Assembly: GCA_031213475.1 (NCBI GenBank)
Contig: JARUPZ010000019.1
Location: forward strand, 829,001 to 893,000
Direction of reading: 5' to 3'
DNA from: Nereocystis luetkeana
Lineage: Eukaryota > Sar > Phaeophyceae > Laminariales > Laminariaceae
Length of the DNA: 64,000 bases
Shown here one piece after another: positions 48,801-57,300 of this stretch (position 1 is its first letter; every line of letters begins with the position of its first letter). Under the pieces are notes generated by a model. The model had not been told where the DNA came from. It did no database searches and saw only the letters and a list, made by a program, of their open reading frames with translations. Position numbers and translations under genes: made by a program.

Positions 48801-50977
48801 CCCAGCACTGCCCCGCGCGCGTGTTCCCACTCGAAGCTGCCCCCCCCGGCGGCAGCGGCGGAGGAGGAGGACGACGTTGAAGATGACTTCTTGCCCTTCC
48901 CGCCGCGTGAACCCTTGCCCTTCGTGGGTTGGCTCAATTCCTTGGTCTGGCAGGCGGTCGGGGTCCGTCATTATGTTCAAGGCGCATGGTACCGCGGGGC
49001 CAGAGCCAGCGCCGAGCCAGAGCCAGGGTCCAGAGTTAAAACCGAAATGGGCCCAGTATGTACGCAGGGAGGGATGCGGTCTGAGGGTTAGGACGCCGTT
49101 CGAGGGTACCTTAAGAGTAATAGTAATAGCAATTCGGTATCAGTTACCAGGTACCAGGTACTCTATTACGGGGGACCGAATAAATAGGACATACGGTGCA
49201 AACAAAACCCTAAATATTTCGCTATTTTTACTACTATACCTAGGTATTGATCAACAATATTTGGTCCTATTTAATGTGGCCCCCCGTAAGAGCTGCTGTA
49301 GAGGCTATTACTAATAATAGCTTGCGTTTGCTACGTATTTTGCGGGAGACTGCAGGTATCCTACTGTAGCAAATACACATACTCTTATACCGGTATTACG
49401 TACGTACCGCAGATACCAGCAATCAAGGACGCATTCCTTTCCTCACCGCCCCTAGCCTCCAGCTCTGGTAAATATGCAGGTATCGATAGCCTACAGCCGA
49501 ACAGCGGGGAGCTGGTGTCTCGGTGTTGGCAATAGGGATCGCTTCGTACCTATTTATGCGGCGATGATGAGATAAATGCCGCGATAGAGTCCAATGGCCT
49601 CTCCAAAGAGTACTCGTACGTACAGCAGACCACATCAAAGCGAACCAGACCACAAGCGCAGAGCACAGAGCAGAGCAGATAGATCCCCCAAGTAGAATAC
49701 ATGTACATAGCATCGCAGATTATTTGCTATTAATATGAATATGGCCGAGCATAACAACGCGCAGCAGAAGATCAGAGAAAAGCGCAAGAGGAACAGAAAA
49801 AGCATGAGAGCAGAGCGCGCGGCAAGCCGACTGACTGCACCTGCTTGGCGCTCGAGTAGCACTCCTCCGACGGAAACGCTGCCGAGAAAAGGAGGTACAC
49901 CGCCATCTTGAAAGCATTGCGCAGAGACAGCTCCGCCTGCCCCTGAGGCTGCAGCTGCCCCGCCGCCTCCTCGCCCGCAGCGCCCCCCACCCCTCCTCGG
50001 CCGGCTCCGCGAGCGCTTCTCCTTCCGCCGCCCGCATCGGCGCCTTTGGCGCCGTCGCCGCCGAGCAAGGGAGTTGTCCGCCGCAGGACTCGGTGAAGAA
50101 TGTCCAGCGCCCTCCCCTTGATCTCGCTCGGCAGGTACTTGAAGTCGCTGTACAGGGCAGGGGAGAGGAGAGGAGAGATAAAGACGTTGGTGACTACATT
50201 CATTGTAATTTACGGATGGCAAGGCTGACCAATACTGCTGTAGTGGTACCGGGTGCTGGTGCCATTGTTTATTGTCTACCAGGTGCTGCTGTAAATACTC
50301 GTACGAGTATACTCGTACACGTGCGTTGTTGTGCTGTGGTACGTACTGGGCATGGCAGATACAGGTACCTGGTACCTGGTATGCCACATGGAAAAGGAAG
50401 TAAAAACAAATAACGCTCGTTCGTGAAAATTTCATACGAATTGGTTTCCTGGAGATAGATGGAGCGCACGGTCAGAAACGGAGAAGGAGAACAGCACGGA
50501 GGGAGGGAACATGCGAGAATAGACTCGCGGACGCCTATGAATTCCAGTGTCGGTGCTGTTGTCTGTACGCTCTGCTGCTCTGCTGCTCTGCTGCCGCTGC
50601 TACAGCTGCTGCTCTTGCTGTGCTACTCGTAGTTCCGACAGAGGTGAGGGTCAAAAATGGTCAACGTCTTTGTAACTTTTCGGCGCCGACGCGCCGACTC
50701 GCATCTCCCGCTCTTAGCGCCTGCACACATCGCTGGCACCACGCCGAGGATCTCACCGGACGAGAGAAAACATATCATCAAAGTTGCCCTGCTCGGAGAG
50801 CGAGTCCGCCTCGCCGTCCTTGAGCCGAGTGCCCACCCCATCCAAAAGGTCGTTTAGTCGTTCACATGTCTCCTCCCGCAAACTGGGCAGATCCTCCGAG
50901 GCGCAGAAGCGGCCGGTCACGGCAACTTGCAACGCTGACACATCACCAATGTCTTCAGGTACTGCGAATTCCTCCAT
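22402..50977 (-). CDS. NCAPD2: Condensin complex subunit 1 (NCAPD2/Cnd1 family), 20 exons, 3' end not found
   Basis: HEAT-repeat non-SMC subunit of condensin, which with SMC2/SMC4, the kleisin and the G subunit compacts mitotic chromosomes. Exons in transcript order: 50977-50757, 50147-49841, 48946-48429, 46415-46136, 45395-45184, 44757-44622, 43560-43377, 41129-40924, 40454-40287, 38666-38556, 37444-37250, 36141-35924, 34368-34200, 33140-32970, 31985-31845, 29874-29785, 28035-27877, 26128-25961, 24531-24436, 22498-22402. All have AG acceptors and GT donors, and phases agree at every junction (3,847 coding bases). Diagnostic segments are ALGDLAFRFPNALEPW, VLTHLILNDMVK, LARLCFVLGHLALK and NPVYNVLPDIVGRLSKDE, conserved positions of the family. 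The start is the ATG of MEEFAVPEDIGDV. Residues after the last exon (human protein is about 1,400 aa) are missing from what I can read; they may lie in the N gap or further left. Exon edges are manual and could shift by a few codons. Confidence 0.9.
22515..22665. repeat. GTT/GAT tract in condensin intron after exon 19
   Basis: Impure GTTGTTGATGATGTTGTTGTGG repeat of about 150 bp starting 17 bp right of the exon 20 acceptor. Confidence 0.85.
23012..23146 (-). mobile_element. R3 element, long copy
   Basis: From GAAACGTAATGAGCACCC to CAACAAATGAGTACGCCCCC with a long poly-C end. Contains CTCTATTAATAGGAG where other copies read CTCTATTAGGAG. Confidence 0.75.
23165..23322 (-). mobile_element. R4 fragment with TACCAGGTA insert
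   Basis: The doubled terminus reads GAGTACATACCAGGTACGTA where other copies read GAGTATATCTCTCC or GAGTACACCTCTCC. It lies immediately after the poly-C end of an R3 copy. Confidence 0.75.
23363..23463 (+). mobile_element. R1 MITE copy, right end damaged
   Basis: The right end reads ACTATGGTAATATTAACAG: the CCCCCGT of the terminal repeat is missing. Confidence 0.8.
23635..23690. repeat. (AT)n microsatellite
   Basis: TATAATATATAATATAT followed by about 20 perfect AT units. Confidence 0.95.
23938..24405 (-). mobile_element. Two R7 elements in tandem
   Basis: First 23938-24215 starting CACACCTCAGTATACAGATA; second about 24237-24405 ending GATCTGTGCGAGGTGTC. Both contain CCCGGCAACATGAGCTA. The second ends 31 bp from the condensin exon 19 donor. 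Confidence 0.65.
24560..25375. other. A-rich stretch of condensin intron 18
   Basis: About 800 bp made almost only of A, C and G on the plus strand (AACAAGAA-type words; T-rich in the sense direction of the gene), without repeat family members other than one TACCAGGTA at 25046. Confidence 0.7.
25733..25830 (+). mobile_element. R5 element
   Basis: CCTCCGGCGGAGTGGTAAAA to CCGAAGCTTCCG; in condensin intron 18. Confidence 0.7.
26205..26935. repeat. GGGTAAGG-type degenerate hexamer tract, about 730 bp
   Basis: Continuous variants of AAGGGTATGGGTAAGGGT on the plus strand, with higher-order copies of about 165 bp (two start GGTAAGGGTATG(T/C)ATGAAACA at 26594 and 26727). It starts about 75 bp upstream of the exon 18 acceptor. 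Confidence 0.85.
26989..27126 (+). mobile_element. R3 element, long copy
   Basis: Poly-G then CGTACTCATTTGTTGCTTGC through to GCGCTCATTACG; in condensin intron 17. Confidence 0.75.
27774..27867. repeat. (GA)n microsatellite next to condensin exon 17
   Basis: GAGAGA runs interrupted by AAAAAGACAG and TATAAAAA, ending 9 bp from the donor of exon 17. Confidence 0.95.
28320..28425 (-). mobile_element. R1 MITE copy in condensin intron 16
   Basis: Both ends intact (TTACGGGGGACCATAG and CCCCCGTAA, flanked by TA). No TACCWGGTA insert. Confidence 0.85.
28503..28755 (+). mobile_element. R6 element in condensin intron 16
   Basis: Ends CCGTATCACACTATCACACT and GGTGTCTTATCTTGACACC; body CCGTCGGGAAAACTTCGAAG ... 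CGAGATATTTCCGAAGCC. Confidence 0.75.
28985..29052. repeat. TAGGCTAGGC repeat
   Basis: Degenerate 5- and 10-bp repeats CTAGGC / CTAGGCCACG over about 65 bp. Confidence 0.75.
29160..29446 (-). mobile_element. R7 element in condensin intron 16
   Basis: GCGCGATCATCTACAAATAG to GATCTATCCGCGGCTTGCC, with GCAGCGTGAGCTAGATCAT core. Confidence 0.65.
30141..30237 (+). mobile_element. R4 fragment
   Basis: Terminal 95 bp only, next to a poly-G tract (GGGGGGGGTGTACGCACTC). Confidence 0.65.
30945..31040. mobile_element. R2 foldback copy
   Basis: Ends TTGACCCATTTGGAACCGC and GCGGTACTAGGAGGGTTAA; in condensin intron 15. Confidence 0.8.
31173..31211. mobile_element. R2 half copy
   Basis: Only a right arm remains (AAGACGGGACTGTAGTTACT, CTCTAAGGGTC). 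Confidence 0.55.
31205..31360. mobile_element. 156-bp palindromic element nested in R6
   Basis: AGGGTCGATCTTAACGAGG at the left pairs with CCTCGTTAAGGTAGACCCT at the right; inner arms CGGTATTTTCCCGAAAATTC / GAATTTTCGGGAAAATACTG also pair. Only copy seen in the window. Confidence 0.7.
31512..31630 (-). mobile_element. R1 MITE copy with a double TACCWGGTA insert
   Basis: The centre reads AACTACCAGGTACCTGGTATAT where uninterrupted copies have AACTATA. Flanked by TA on both sides. Confidence 0.85.
32365..32965 (+). mobile_element. R6 element followed by 12-unit palindromic minisatellite
   Basis: Body 32365-32588; from 32589 twelve units of about 32 bp, most containing the palindrome TATCACACGTGTGATA and the spacer AGAGTGTGTGCT. 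The array stops within 5 bp of the condensin exon 14 donor (32969). Confidence 0.85.
33650..33832 (+). mobile_element. R4 element, 3' portion
   Basis: From GTGTATTCGATACCATG to CTACCAAGCACC; followed by poly-G and an R3 copy. Confidence 0.75.
33838..33906 (+). mobile_element. R3 fragment
   Basis: CGTACTCGTAAATTGTTG...CAACGCAGCCCTTCCGAGG after a poly-G junction with R4. Confidence 0.6.
34057..34153. mobile_element. R2 foldback copy, near-perfect
   Basis: TTAACCCTTTTAGAACCGC pairs with GCGGTCCTAAAGGGGTTAA, including TTAA at both extremes, which may be either terminal sequence or a TTAA target duplication. It lies about 45 bp from the exon 13 donor of condensin. Confidence 0.85.
34530..34578 (+). 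mobile_element. R4 terminal fragment
   Basis: Short piece with GTACTCAATGTTATGCATGG, then a poly-G tract. Confidence 0.5.
34930..35345 (-). mobile_element. R7 element with five direct repeats
   Basis: A unit of about 60 bp (GACAATCTACGTAGATCCTATCCTGCATGACATGCTGCGCACGAT type) is repeated about five times at 34968-35230; GCACCCGGCAGCATGAG follows. Confidence 0.65.
35398..35492. mobile_element. R2 foldback copy
   Basis: TTAACCCCTTTAGAACCGC / GCGGTACTAAAAGGGTTAA ends, again with TTAA at both extremes. Confidence 0.85.
36695..36755. mobile_element. R2 half copy
   Basis: Left arm only (ACTGCAGAGTCCCGTTTTGG, GGACAAA), in condensin intron 11. Confidence 0.5.
38440..38530 (-). mobile_element. R5 element ending 26 bp from condensin exon 10
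   Basis: GGGAGCTATGGGTTAAATTG to TTTTTACCAATTCGCCG; the most complete uninterrupted copy. Confidence 0.7.
38942..39726. mobile_element. Harbinger-like non-autonomous DNA transposon (TIR, TAA duplication)
   Basis: The left end GGCCGTTTCCTATGTGGTTC and right end ...GCATAGGAAACAGCC are inverted repeats matching over about 40 bp. Both sides are flanked by TAA, the 3-bp target duplication typical of PIF/Harbinger. The interior (about 700 bp) has no transposase reading frame. It lies in condensin intron 9. Confidence 0.75.
40051..40337 (-). repeat. Partial tandem duplication including the 3' half of condensin exon 9
   Basis: Two copies of a unit of about 122 bp: 40215-40337 contains the end of the real exon 9 plus intron sequence, and 40051-40172 is its diverged copy downstream in the transcript. 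The copy keeps an open reading of GSTRTSDVMEAFRFVVA against GSATTSDVVEALRFFVT in the real exon, and keeps a GTGCG donor. No in-frame acceptor is evident in the copy, so it is probably a decaying exon fragment. Confidence 0.8.
41246..41382 (+). mobile_element. R3 fragments, two in tandem
   Basis: Two terminal pieces (41246-41308 and 41331-41380), each GTACTCATT... to GAGACGGAG; a poly-G and an R4 copy follow. Confidence 0.65.
41398..41622 (+). mobile_element. R4 element, 3' portion
   Basis: Begins GTGTACTCGATATCATGCAT after a poly-G tract and ends at GGCGGGCTTGCATATGG. Confidence 0.75.
42876..42980 (-). mobile_element. R1 MITE copy in condensin intron 7
   Basis: Full-length with centre AAAACCTATATGTTT, i.e. 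without insert; flanked by TA. Confidence 0.85.
43066..43195 (-). mobile_element. R3 element, long copy
   Basis: AACGGAATGAGCACCCAAATG to AGCAGAAAATGAAGTACG; fused directly to R4 without poly-C. Confidence 0.7.
43196..43335 (-). mobile_element. R4 fragment fused to R3
   Basis: Starts within the element (GCGGCGCTTCACGC) directly at the end of an R3 copy; ends GACATGCGTACTCCCCC about 45 bp from the condensin exon 7 donor. Confidence 0.7.
44088..44605 (-). mobile_element. R4 element, full-length
   Basis: From TATATATAGGTTGGGCTTGC to TATCGAGTACACC. It ends 17 bp from the exon 6 donor of condensin, so the element abuts the splice site. Confidence 0.8.
45658..45726 (-). mobile_element. R3 fragment
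   Basis: GATGCGTGGTCAATGGTC to AAAATAGTACGCCCCCC. Confidence 0.65.
46020..46060 (-). mobile_element. R4 terminal fragment
   Basis: CATACGACTACGGCCATGCA ending GATATCGAGTACACCCCCC. Confidence 0.6.
46856..46958. mobile_element. R2 foldback copy
   Basis: Outer ends TGACCTTACCCTTTTAG and CTAAAAGGGTCA; loop diverged (AGATATTGTCCCAGCGA). Confidence 0.75.
47058..47575 (+). mobile_element. R4 element, full-length
   Basis: Doubled terminus (TGTACTCGATAAAGAGAGATG...) through to CCAACCCAACCTATATATAGG; in condensin intron 3. Confidence 0.8.
47815..48256 (-). mobile_element. R4 copies, one terminal fragment followed by a longer copy
   Basis: 47815-47870 is a terminal piece; from 47885 a longer copy starts in the middle (CTCCGCACAAG) and ends GACACGAGCACCCCC. 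It carries the insertion CAGTATTAATAGTA where other copies read CATACTACTCCCATT. Confidence 0.7.
48429..50977 (-). other. NCAPD2: Condensin D2 exons 1-3: N-terminal Cnd1_N-like region
   Basis: Exon 1 (73 codons plus 2 nt) holds the acidic N-terminus with SALQVAVTGRF and ETCERLNDLLD. Exon 2 (307 bp) contains LPSEIKGRALDILHRVLRR, then a Gly/Ala/Arg-rich insertion of roughly 45 residues, then SLRNAFKMAVYLLFSAAF, the segment matching NALKM.CY in animal NCAPD2. Exon 3 (518 bp, the longest) starts with a Lys/Gly/Ser linker followed by FEWEHARGAVL and ends at MPENR. In animals this region is KGK-linker plus FDWE, so the match is position-specific. The exon 3 acceptor has a poor pyrimidine tract and is the least certain splice site. 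Confidence 0.85.
49166..49289 (-). mobile_element. R1 MITE copy in condensin intron 2
   Basis: The inner arm is expanded by TATACCTAGGTATTGATC, a variant of the CCWGG insert. A TACCAGGTACCAGGTA doublet lies directly outside the left end (49145-49160). Confidence 0.8.
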
Positions 50978-51391
50978 AATGGGGCGTCTGCTGTCGTCCA
51001 GTTGTACCTGGTGCCTAGCCTAGCCTGTCGTGCGGCAATTGAATAACCTAACGGCGATTACACAAAGAGGGGATGTTTAGTGGTTGCGCCCAAGAACCAA
51101 AAACGCCATCTATATAACGTGTCGAAACCCATATTTCCCGCGAGCGGGCATCTTGGGAAAGGCACTCTAGAGTTTACAGACCGGAGGGGCGGGAGCACTG
51201 TCGGAGTTTTTCCCAGCTGAGATAACATAAAGGGCGCAAGAGAGAGTAGGCAGGTCGCACTTCGGTGTGGAAGTGCACGAGGCGCGCCCACCCCTACTTC
51301 TGCCTCTTGTTACGCCTCGCATATCGTATTCTGCGTTGTTCTTCGCGGGCGGAGCAAATCAAAGTAGGAGCGGGGCCCGCTTGCAGCAAGG
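50978..51391. promoter_or_regulatory. Divergent intergenic region between condensin and PrsW-like genes
   Basis: Only 414 bp separate the two start codons, so both 5' UTRs and both promoters must fit here (or overlap). A TATATAAC string at about 51109-51116 is the only TATA-like sequence; it is roughly 280 bp from the plus-strand start, so its role is unclear. A GC-rich stretch (GGGCGGAGC and GGGGCCCGC, about 51348-51381) precedes the plus-strand ATG. No repeat family enters this interval, in contrast to the flanking introns. Confidence 0.6.
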
Positions 51392-54300
51392 ATGCTCTCG
51401 GGACAAGGAGGGGGTGGCATCGACGAGTTCGACAACCAGCTCAACGACCCCAACCAGTATGACAATCCGCAGGATCCGGCCAGTCTCTCGGTGATGGAGC
51501 ACCTCCGCGCGCTGTCAATTCGCGGAAAGCTGACCCTGGTGTACATCGTTGGCCTCCTCCTGTGCATGCTGTGGGAATTGGACTGGGTGAGTCTATGTAT
51601 CTCTGTCTCAAGCTGCATGTGAGTGGGGATCGTGGGGCGGTTTTTTTGTGTGTTTTCTTTCCGATTTTTATATGCCGTCAGGAGACGAGAGCGCTTCGCG
51701 TTCCGAGTGTCTCCAATGCAATACAGCACACTCTCTCGAAGGTGTCTTGGCGGCTGTGCCCTCCCTCCCTCCCTCTGTCCGACTCGCACATCAATCGTTT
51801 TCGTGACAGGTGACATAGCAGTGTACTTGGCTCTTTGGCAAGAAACTCTTGATTGGCGTCGCTGGCCTCTCGCTTTTTATTTTTTACTTGCACAGCAGTA
51901 GTGCATCAGTACGCTCGCTACCAGGTACGAGCATTAATAATCGAATTACTACTCACTGCTGTACAAAGCGGGTGTGGTCAGTGAACTGTTAACTGTTACC
52001 GAACGAAGCTCTTTGGAAGATAAAAATAAACAAAATAAAAAATGTAACGCCCGGGTCTACATCGTACGTAAAGCGGAACGGGCGACCACACTATGGATAA
52101 CAGTACTCTGCAGTATCATACCATAGCTCCAAAGGCGATGACTGCCGCCGGTTGCATTGCCTTGCCGACCTTGCATGCTTTCGTGCGTACCTGTCTGCTG
52201 GCTTTTTGTGTACGGGTATGTGCTCCGCCCTGTCATGGTTGAAAACACACGCAGTCGTCGTGCAGTCTTGGTGCAGTTGAGGAGTGCGTGTGCCGTGCGC
52301 GACTCATAGGCCATGTGTAATGCGTGCGCTTCTGCCAAAGCCCCCCTGCCCAACCCATCTCCACAAAACATGGCAATGCCCTCTCGATCAACTACTGATC
52401 TATGTATATACGTACGTACACCACCTGTAATACCAGGGAGGGCAGTCTTGAAGCAGAGCTATCAGCTTGCAATTCTTGCCATGTATCGTACTATCGTACT
52501 ACCGTACTACCAGGTATAGTACTACTGACCAGCAGTAAATGGTACTCATGGTCCTGCTTTGTGCGTTGTTTCGTCCCCAGTACGTCGGCAGTTGGCACTG
52601 CCGCGTACCAGGTATCATATTTCGTCCACATCATGTCAAGTACGAGTCTGTACAAGTTTATTAACATGCAGTTCGTCTAGCTTGGGATGGGTCTGGATTA
52701 TTTTCTTCTGTCTGGTTAGAAAGTTCAAGTATATGAGATTGTTGCGAGATTACGAGCGCCTTTCTCAGGTCTGGTTCGTACGAAGTCAATGCTACCCGTC
52801 ATGCTTTCACGCGTCGGATAGCCTGACCCCGATCGCACACGTCGGCGGGTTAGTAAAACGTGTGTAGATCGCGCATACCAGGTAGCAGGTATCCTACAGA
52901 TCATTACAGGAAACGTGTGCAGCAGCAGCAGTGCACCGGTCGCACAGCTTGCACCAGATCAGATCACTATTAGTACAAAATGCGCACAACTTGAGCACAC
53001 GGGTGAGAAGACGCCCACACCTTGACCAATTGCATCACTTGACCCTTTTAGAACCGCAGTCCCGTTTTGGGGACAAACCACTCAAATTTTAAGTAGTTTG
53101 TCCCCTGAACGGGACTGCGGTTCTAAAGGGGCTAAAGTACTTCGGGAAACATGTATCTGATACGTTTGCACAGATAGTCAAGATCCCGTAGATCAGCCTC
53201 ATGGAAACTTGTACAGATGATGCAGATCCGTGCAAAGAATCTGTGTGATCTGTACAAGGAGCTAAACTGTCCGACGTGTTTCCGCTACACAGCTATACAG
53301 CAGCAACGTAATAATTACCTGGTATTAACAGTGCTGTGCCTCGTACCAGTAGTGCTTCGCTGCTGCTGCTGCTGCTGCTGCTGCTACGATCTGTACGATA
53401 TCAGGTACCTAATACCCTGGTATACGAGTATAGTTTTGGTTTGTGATTTTTCTCAGATGTTGCTGAAAGTTCACGTGGGTGTGTGTTCCTCACATCAAGA
53501 GAAACAAAGAGTAAGACCTATGCCAATGGTACAGCGAAGTTGCAATAAAAAGTTTGAATTTCAAAGATACCCGCCAAAAAAAATCAGAACACGCTTCCTA
53601 TGGGCCACCTAAAAAAAAAAAAAGCTCCTAACTTTTGAAAAAACCCAAAAAAAGCAAATCTGGGGCCGATGTTGGGCCAACATCGGCTTGATAAAAACTC
53701 AGGCCGATCTTTGGTTCGAAGCGGCGAGATTCCGAGTCCTCGACAGACATCGATCAACAAAACCAACGATTGCGTCATGAATTCTGAACGGAGTGCGCTC
53801 GTTAGGGGCTCCGACCCACCCTAGGGTCATCGTCTTCACACCATGGCCGGTGTGATGTGGCGGAAGCTGACCAGGCGTGTGATAAAAAAACATTTGGCCG
53901 CTGGTTTGCACAAAACAGAAGACAAAACTTCTCCATCCGTCTCGAATTGCAAAAGAAAACACTTTTTTTCAGGTTTGGGAGGATACCGTAGGACGCCGCC
54001 GGCAAGCTCTCGCCCCCTAGAGCATGGATCCACCTGATATCTTCGAGGCCGTCATCTATACTAGTTGGGCTTGCCAGATACCGAGCGGGTTTGCCGTGGG
54101 CTGAGTCTATGTCGAGATCGAGCGTCGATCATCGCACGAGCTGGTTTCGATCACCGTGTTGACAATTTGCGACCAGAAAAACACAAATTGCGCCGCCTGC
54201 AGCTGTTGGGGGAAAAAAAAGAAAAAATCAAACATTTTTCTCTTTTTTCCCCACAGCGGCGGTACGAGAATTTTTTCGGCTGTTTTTTTAAAACGATATA

Positions 54301-57300
54301 TATGAAAAAACTTTTGAACTTCGCGTTTCCATTGGCATAGGTCTAAGGGGGAAAATAAAAAAAGTACGGCAACTTCGCGTCGTGAGGCAACCCACGATAT
54401 CACGAGTCAACTTCTTCGTAGCGACGTAGTTCGTCGTACGATATTAAGAGGGTCGGAGGTTGGTCGGGCGGGTAGGGACGCGTCGTAATGAAGTAATTTC
54501 GCAAAAGAGAGGGACGGAATATATATCAGCAAACACTAGTATCTGTCGGCGTGAATATGATCTATGCCCGGGTGAATAACCTGCAGAAATTTCGGCGCGC
54601 CCTCCCCGTCCGAGGGTATCATAGGTACAGTCAAAAGCTTGCCGCGCTTCCAACACAATGGTTGATAAACCCTTTGTGCGAGACCAATAGAACTACAACT
54701 ACACATCAGTACGTACGTATTATCATTTTAGCAGACTGCAGTCCCGCTTGGGGGACAGACTACTCATAATTTGAGTGGTTTGCCCCCTAAGCTGGACTGC
54801 AGTTTTAAAAGCGTTGTAGCCCAAACCCTAAGCCGATCACAAAATGTCGCTCGGAGAAGAAGCATCCATGGACGAGATGACGGAAGCACTCAAAGGGCAT
54901 GCCAAATTGCAAAGGTTGCTGGACCAGATGGTCTCCCCGCCGAACTCCTAAAAATGGACCGCCCCGCATTCCTCCAGTGTTTTTACAAACATCCTTGTCA
55001 ACGTTTGGGTGACGGGAGGGGTCCCCCAGCAATGGACAGATGCGGTCATCAAGGTCCTTCACAAAAAGAAGGGCCGAACTGATTGCGACAGCTACAGAGG
55101 GATTTTGCTTGTCGCCCACTCAGGCAAAATGTTTTCGAAAATCGTCGCGTCCCGCCTTAGCAACTGCTGTGAGACCGAGGGAATACTCCGGGAGGAACAG
55201 TAGTGCGGCTTCCGCCCCTTACGACCAACGATCGACATGCTGTTCGTCGTACGCCGGTTGCAAGAGTTCGGACGACAGAGGAAAATCCCCGTGTACGTAT
55301 GCTTCATCGATCTGCAGAAAGCGTACGACTCTGCCAACCGAGAGCTGCTGTGGGAGGTACTCACACGCTCTGGCGTAGCAACCAAGATGCTGAGAATTAC
55401 CCGCATTTTCCACGAAGGCATGCGGGCTCGCGTGCGTACGGACGATGGCGAGCACTCGGAATGGTTTGAACTTACGCAGGGGTTGCGGCAAAGTTGCGTG
55501 CTATCACCGTTACTGTTCAACGTGCTCTTCTCTGCTGCGTTACACGTCGTACTGGTGCGCTTAAACAAAAACGAAGCCACCGTAAGGGGTTTGGTTCAAT
55601 TCCACGATGCTGAAGTAGTCGGGACAGAGGAGCAGGAGCCGTCGGCATGCGTGCGAAGGGCTGTATGGGGGCATGCTTGTACGCCGTTGATGCAAGAATT
55701 GTCTCGAAGTCGGCTAAAGGACTCGCTAAAGTGATGACAGTCATCGTGACTCTCTTCGCAGCAGCAGGCCTCACGGTATCGGGAAGTAAGACTAGAGACA
55801 ATGCTGGTACGACCGAACCAGACTACCCTCGCCCCACCGCTCGTCATCGAAGCAGCAGGCCAGAGGTGGGTGACGAGCCTGCTTTGTGTTTTCGTATTGT
55901 CTAACGCATCCTCTCCGGAGGTGGGGCATGGTTGACGAAAGCGGGACGGAGACGGCAGACAGGGTAGCAAGGTACCAGACCGACGACAGCAGTAGTAGGC
56001 AGAACCTGTCCATGCTCCTCGTGCCACAATTTGCTGCGGCTGCCTGGAGGGTGCCTTTTGTTTTTTTTTTTGTGCTTCGGTTTGCCTGTTAAACCTCTTG
56101 GTTCTTTGTCTTAACTCTGTTTACATGCGGTGGTGTTGTTTCTCTAGCTCATTTTATGTTGTCTGCCACATCCCCTACGGGGGGGGCACGATACTTTTTC
56201 TTTTTTTTCTTTCGATTTGTTCTTCAGTTTCCTTCGTTTGTTCTTCATAGAATGTGTATGTCGTGCCTGCCGCATCCAGTACGATGACTGGGCATTGTTT
56301 TGTCTACTCTGTCTAATGCCTGACAACGTGGTATATTTTGTGACCGCAAAGCTTGTATCTCTCTAGGATTCAAGAAACGGCACGGACACTGGTTGTGCTG
56401 GATGGATGTCGACGGACAGAAAATACGGCTTAATGTCGACACACATAGCCAATCAGCCCAGTCTACCAATGGTTTGCGTCTGTCCGTTTGTCTCGCACAG
56501 TGCGCGTCAACCATTTTATCGAATACATGATACGGCAAGCTCTACTGATTCATCGGGGCCGTTCGATTTTTGAAGCTTCCGAGTCGCGCCGCGGTTCGGT
56601 TCTTTTCTACGTGCACATTCCTACGGATCGGTTCGATTCGGCCCCAGCATGTCCGAACTTCACCAGTAATACGGCTCGGTTCGGTTCCGACTTCCCGACG
56701 GAACCGAGCAGAGTGGCAACAAACTCGTGCTGCTTCTTTCGTATTTTCTACGTGTGATACGGGGGGGAAAAGCAGCAATAATAGTAATCATGACCTAATA
56801 TGGTGTACAAACATACGTACATGCCCGCACAACACGCAAGATGAACACACGCATCCCCGTCGGACGATTTTCGAAGCCGGGTTTCTCGACAGCGTGGAGG
56901 GCGTATCGAATACGCCAAGCGATGCGCCTATCCAACCTTCTGGACGAAATATTTCCAGAGCCACCGTTTTCGTTGTTTGTGCCTCCCCCCCATGTTTTGG
57001 AGGAACCCGGGTCTGACCTTCGTCCCAGGGGGGGGGGGTGTTATTTTATCACCCTAGTGTGATACGGGCAGATGAATCCTGTTTTTTGGGCCTTTGGTGG
57101 GTTTTTTATTGCTATGCCTCACCGTAGTACCAGATATTAGTACCGATATAAGTTGGTGTGAAGCTCTTTTCACGTTTCGGGATCGCGGTTCTGCAGGAGC
57201 GGGAACTCCCACGGTCGGGCCCGGTTCGGTTTGGGTCGGTTCGGGTCGGTTAGGTTCGGTTCGGTTCGGTTCGTCCCCGCGAGTCTGTTAGGATAAAGTG

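Noticed and set aside
53699-54033. Minus-strand pieces such as [14 protein letters not shown] and [16 protein letters not shown]
   Set aside because: They look protein-like but lie in different frames with stops and no splice sites; perhaps a decayed gene fragment, too weak to call.
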